DNA of 64,000 bases. Origin: Bifidobacterium breve (GTDB lineage Bacteria > Actinomycetota > Thermoleophilia > Miltoncostaeales > Miltoncostaeaceae). The translations under genes and the position numbers were made by a program. The stretch lies in contig CAMAVU010000003.1 of assembly GCA_945861935.1 (NCBI GenBank), positions 1 through 64,000 of the forward strand, given 5' to 3'. Below are positions 62,343 through 64,000 of this stretch, piece after piece (the stretch's first letter is position 1; each line of letters opens with the position of its first letter). Below the pieces are notes generated by a model, which ran no database searches, was not told the DNA's origin, and worked only from the letters and a program-made list of their open reading frames with translations.

Positions 62343-63479
62343 ATGAGCCAACAGACTGACGTCGCGGATATCCGCATCCCCCTCGACCACCTTCCCGCCG
62401 ACGGGAGGTTCGGCAGCGGACCGTCGAAGGTGCGTATCGAGGCCCTCCATGCCCTGGCGCAGACGGGTTCCTCATACATGGGCACCTCGCACCGGCAGCC
62501 CGCGGTGAAGGACATGGTGGGCCGGGCGCGCAGGGGGCTTGCCGATCTCCTTGGCCTGCCGGATGGCTACGAGGTGCTGCTCGGCAACGGCGGGGCCACG
62601 GCTTTCTGGGACGTCGCCGGCTTCCGTCTCGTGCAGGAGCACAGCCACCACGCGGTGTTCGGCGAGTTCTCGTCGAAGTTCGCGCAGGCGATGGCGGGAG
62701 CACCGCACGTGGCCACGACGACCACCGTCGAGTCCGCACCGGGTACGCACCCCGTGCTGGCGGCCATGTCCGGGGCCGATACCTATGCGCTCACCCAGAA
62801 CGAAACCTCCACCGGGGTGTGCATGCCCGTCGCCCGGCCCGCCGGGGCCGACGACGATGCGCTGGTGCTGGTGGACGCGACCTCGGCGGCCGGCGGCATG
62901 CAGGTGGACCCCGCGGGGTTCGACGTCTACTACCTGTCCCCTCAGAAAGCGCTTGCGAGCGACGGCGGTCTGTGGCTGGCCGCGTGCTCCCCGAGGGCGC
63001 TCGCGCGCATTGACGACCTTGGCGACCGGTGGTGCCCGGCGTCGCTCGACCTGACGATCGCCCGTGACAATTCCCGCCAGAACCAGACCTACAACACGCC
63101 CGCGCTCGCGACGATTTTCCTGCTCGTGGAGCAGATCGAGTGGATCCTCGGTCAGGGCGGGCTCGACTGGGCAGGGCGCCGCACCGCCGAGTCGTCGGGG
63201 GTGCTGTACGCGTGGGCCGACACCCACGATCTGGCCACGCCATTCGTGGCCGACCCCGCCATGCGCAGCCCGGTCGTGGTGACCATCGACCTCGACGAGC
63301 GCGTGGACTCAGGGGCCGTGTCGGCCGTGCTCCGTGCCAACGGCGTGGTGGACACCGATTCCTACCGCAAACTCGGTCGCAACCAGATCCGGATCGCCAC
63401 GTTCCCTGCCGTGACCCCGGATGATGCGCGTCAGCTGACCATGTGCCTCGACCACGTGATGGCCGCGCTGGCGCAGTAG
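62343..63479 (+). CDS. serC: Phosphoserine aminotransferase (actinobacterial type)
   Basis: 378 aa, ATG start. The phrases PADGRFGSGPSKVR, SSYMGTSHRQPAVK, LLGNGGATAFWDVAGF, FGEFSSKFAQAM, NETSTGVCMPV, DATSAAGG and the PLP lysine in YYLSPQKALASDGGLWLA are those of the actinobacterial SerC group. YNTPALATIFLL and YRKLGRNQIRIATFPAVTPDD also fit. It converts 3-phosphohydroxypyruvate to phosphoserine. No other serine gene is adjacent. Confidence 0.95.
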   Translation: MSQQTDVADIRIPLDHLPADGRFGSGPSKVRIEALHALAQTGSSYMGTSHRQPAVKDMVGRARRGLADLLGLPDGYEVLLGNGGATAFWDVAGFRLVQEHSHHAVFGEFSSKFAQAMAGAPHVATTTTVESAPGTHPVLAAMSGADTYALTQNETSTGVCMPVARPAGADDDALVLVDATSAAGGMQVDPAGFDVYYLSPQKALASDGGLWLAACSPRALARIDDLGDRWCPASLDLTIARDNSRQNQTYNTPALATIFLLVEQIEWILGQGGLDWAGRRTAESSGVLYAWADTHDLATPFVADPAMRSPVVVTIDLDERVDSGAVSAVLRANGVVDTDSYRKLGRNQIRIATFPAVTPDDARQLTMCLDHVMAALAQ

Positions 63480-63536
63480 GTTCCCGTGATCGTCGGCCGC
63501 CCGACCCGGGTCATGGGGGAGGAGGGGTGGCCGCCC

Positions 63537-64000
63537 CTACGGTGACTGGATCGTCAACTGGGTGATCAGGAGGGCGGTCGCCACAAGCGCCAAGGCAGCG
63601 GTTTTCCGACCGCGTCCCGGGCCGCCCTCGCCCAGCCACTGGGCCATCGGCCACACGAGCGGGAAGGCCAGCAGCCCGAGCCGGGCGAACGAGGTGACCG
63701 ATCCGCTCGACAGCGGAACAATGAGCACCACGAAGGCGTACATCACCCACGGCGAGCGCAGGCCGCCCTCGCTGCGCCAGAGCCGGATCAGCAGGAAGAC
63801 GTAGGCGCTCCCGAACAGCACATCCCGGGCGACGGCTGACCAATCGCCGACCCCGAGCCCGGAGAGCTGGGAGATGCTCTCCTTTCCGAGGAGGTCGCGC
63901 GAGCCGATGAGATCGCCCCCGAAGAGGCCACCGAGGGCCTGTCCCACGTCGGTGGGGAGCAGGGACAGGAGCCCCACGCCGAGTTGCCCCCGGCCCCACG
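63537..64000 (-). CDS. C-terminal part of a multi-pass membrane protein (possible GT-C mannosyltransferase), cut by window edge
   Basis: The frame is open to the last base of the window, so only the C-terminal part (about 154 residues) is seen. Three or more hydrophobic segments are present, including DVLFGSAYVFLLIRLW, WVMYAFVVLIVPLSSGSVTSFARLGLLAFPLVWPMA (in two helices) and the final ALALVATALLITQL. The LSSGSVTSFARLGLLAFP phrase is reminiscent of PIG-V-like glycosyltransferases (membrane GT-C enzymes), but that is a guess. It is convergent with serC, 57 bp apart. Confidence 0.65.
   Translation of the reverse strand, partial: WGRGQLGVGLLSLLPTDVGQALGGLFGGDLIGSRDLLGKESISQLSGLGVGDWSAVARDVLFGSAYVFLLIRLWRSEGGLRSPWVMYAFVVLIVPLSSGSVTSFARLGLLAFPLVWPMAQWLGEGGPGRGRKTAALALVATALLITQLTIQSP

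Overview
The window is high-GC, densely coded bacterial DNA, best read as an actinobacterium, possibly of the Thermoleophilia. That placement is inferred from several features: a phosphoserine aminotransferase of the actinobacterial type, coenzyme F420 biosynthesis genes with separate cofG and cofH, an FprA-type ferredoxin reductase, many GTG starts and 4-bp start/stop overlaps. No rRNA, tRNA or CRISPR was seen. The two edge genes, a transposase tail at the left and a membrane protein at the right, are cut by the window.

Layout. 0-4 kb: a transposase remnant abuts a large secreted M4 (thermolysin-like) metallopeptidase. 4-10 kb: a sirtuin faces a tightly overlapping run of rph, rdgB, an SDR, a membrane protein and a zinc-ribbon protein, followed by a tandem-domain universal stress protein and an unknown protein. 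10-16.7 kb: murI, a DHA2 drug exporter, a flavin reductase, a small membrane protein, then a tandem glycine riboswitch controlling gcvP. 16.7-21 kb: a minus-strand CbbQ/NorQ-type AAA+ gene followed by two ORFs that look like a split NorD/CbbO protein, preceded by a small DUF2283-like gene. 21-24 kb: an acetolactate synthase large subunit and a CarH-like B12 photoreceptor regulator.

24-30 kb is an acyl-CoA locus: CoA ligase, a complete thiolase, an HMG-CoA-synthase-like protein without its cysteine, two DUF35 proteins and a thiolase-fold protein without its cysteine. It resembles both archaeal thiolase/HMGCS/DUF35 channelling complexes and steroid side-chain aldolase/DUF35 complexes. 30-45 kb holds a DUF1284 protein, a second DUF2283-like gene, a degenerate sirtuin, an MFS transporter, a PrmA-like methyltransferase, two aldehyde dehydrogenases, Sua5, a GMC oxidoreductase, an SDR, an acyl-CoA dehydrogenase, a DUF4239/binding-lipoprotein pair and a MaoC hydratase. 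45-49 kb: zinc alcohol dehydrogenase, aminotransferase, IclR regulator and a BadI/MenB-like crotonase with a basic tail.

49-57.4 kb carries most of the F420 pathway in two convergent groups: cofG-cofH (+) and fprA-cofE-cofC-cofD (-), separated by a pentapeptide-repeat protein and a repeat array. 57-64 kb holds a DMT exporter, two tandem acetoacetate-decarboxylase-like genes with features of high expression, a hydrolase/L,D-transpeptidase fusion, serC and a cut membrane protein.

Two families of short palindromic repeats recur. One has the core CCCCGGTGCC(A/T)GGCAC (near 4.95 and 53.5 kb). The other has ACCGCGGGGACAG (10.05 kb, and inside an aldehyde dehydrogenase gene at 34.8 kb). Together with the split NorD-like operon and the cysteine-less thiolase/HMGCS locus, they are the most unusual content.
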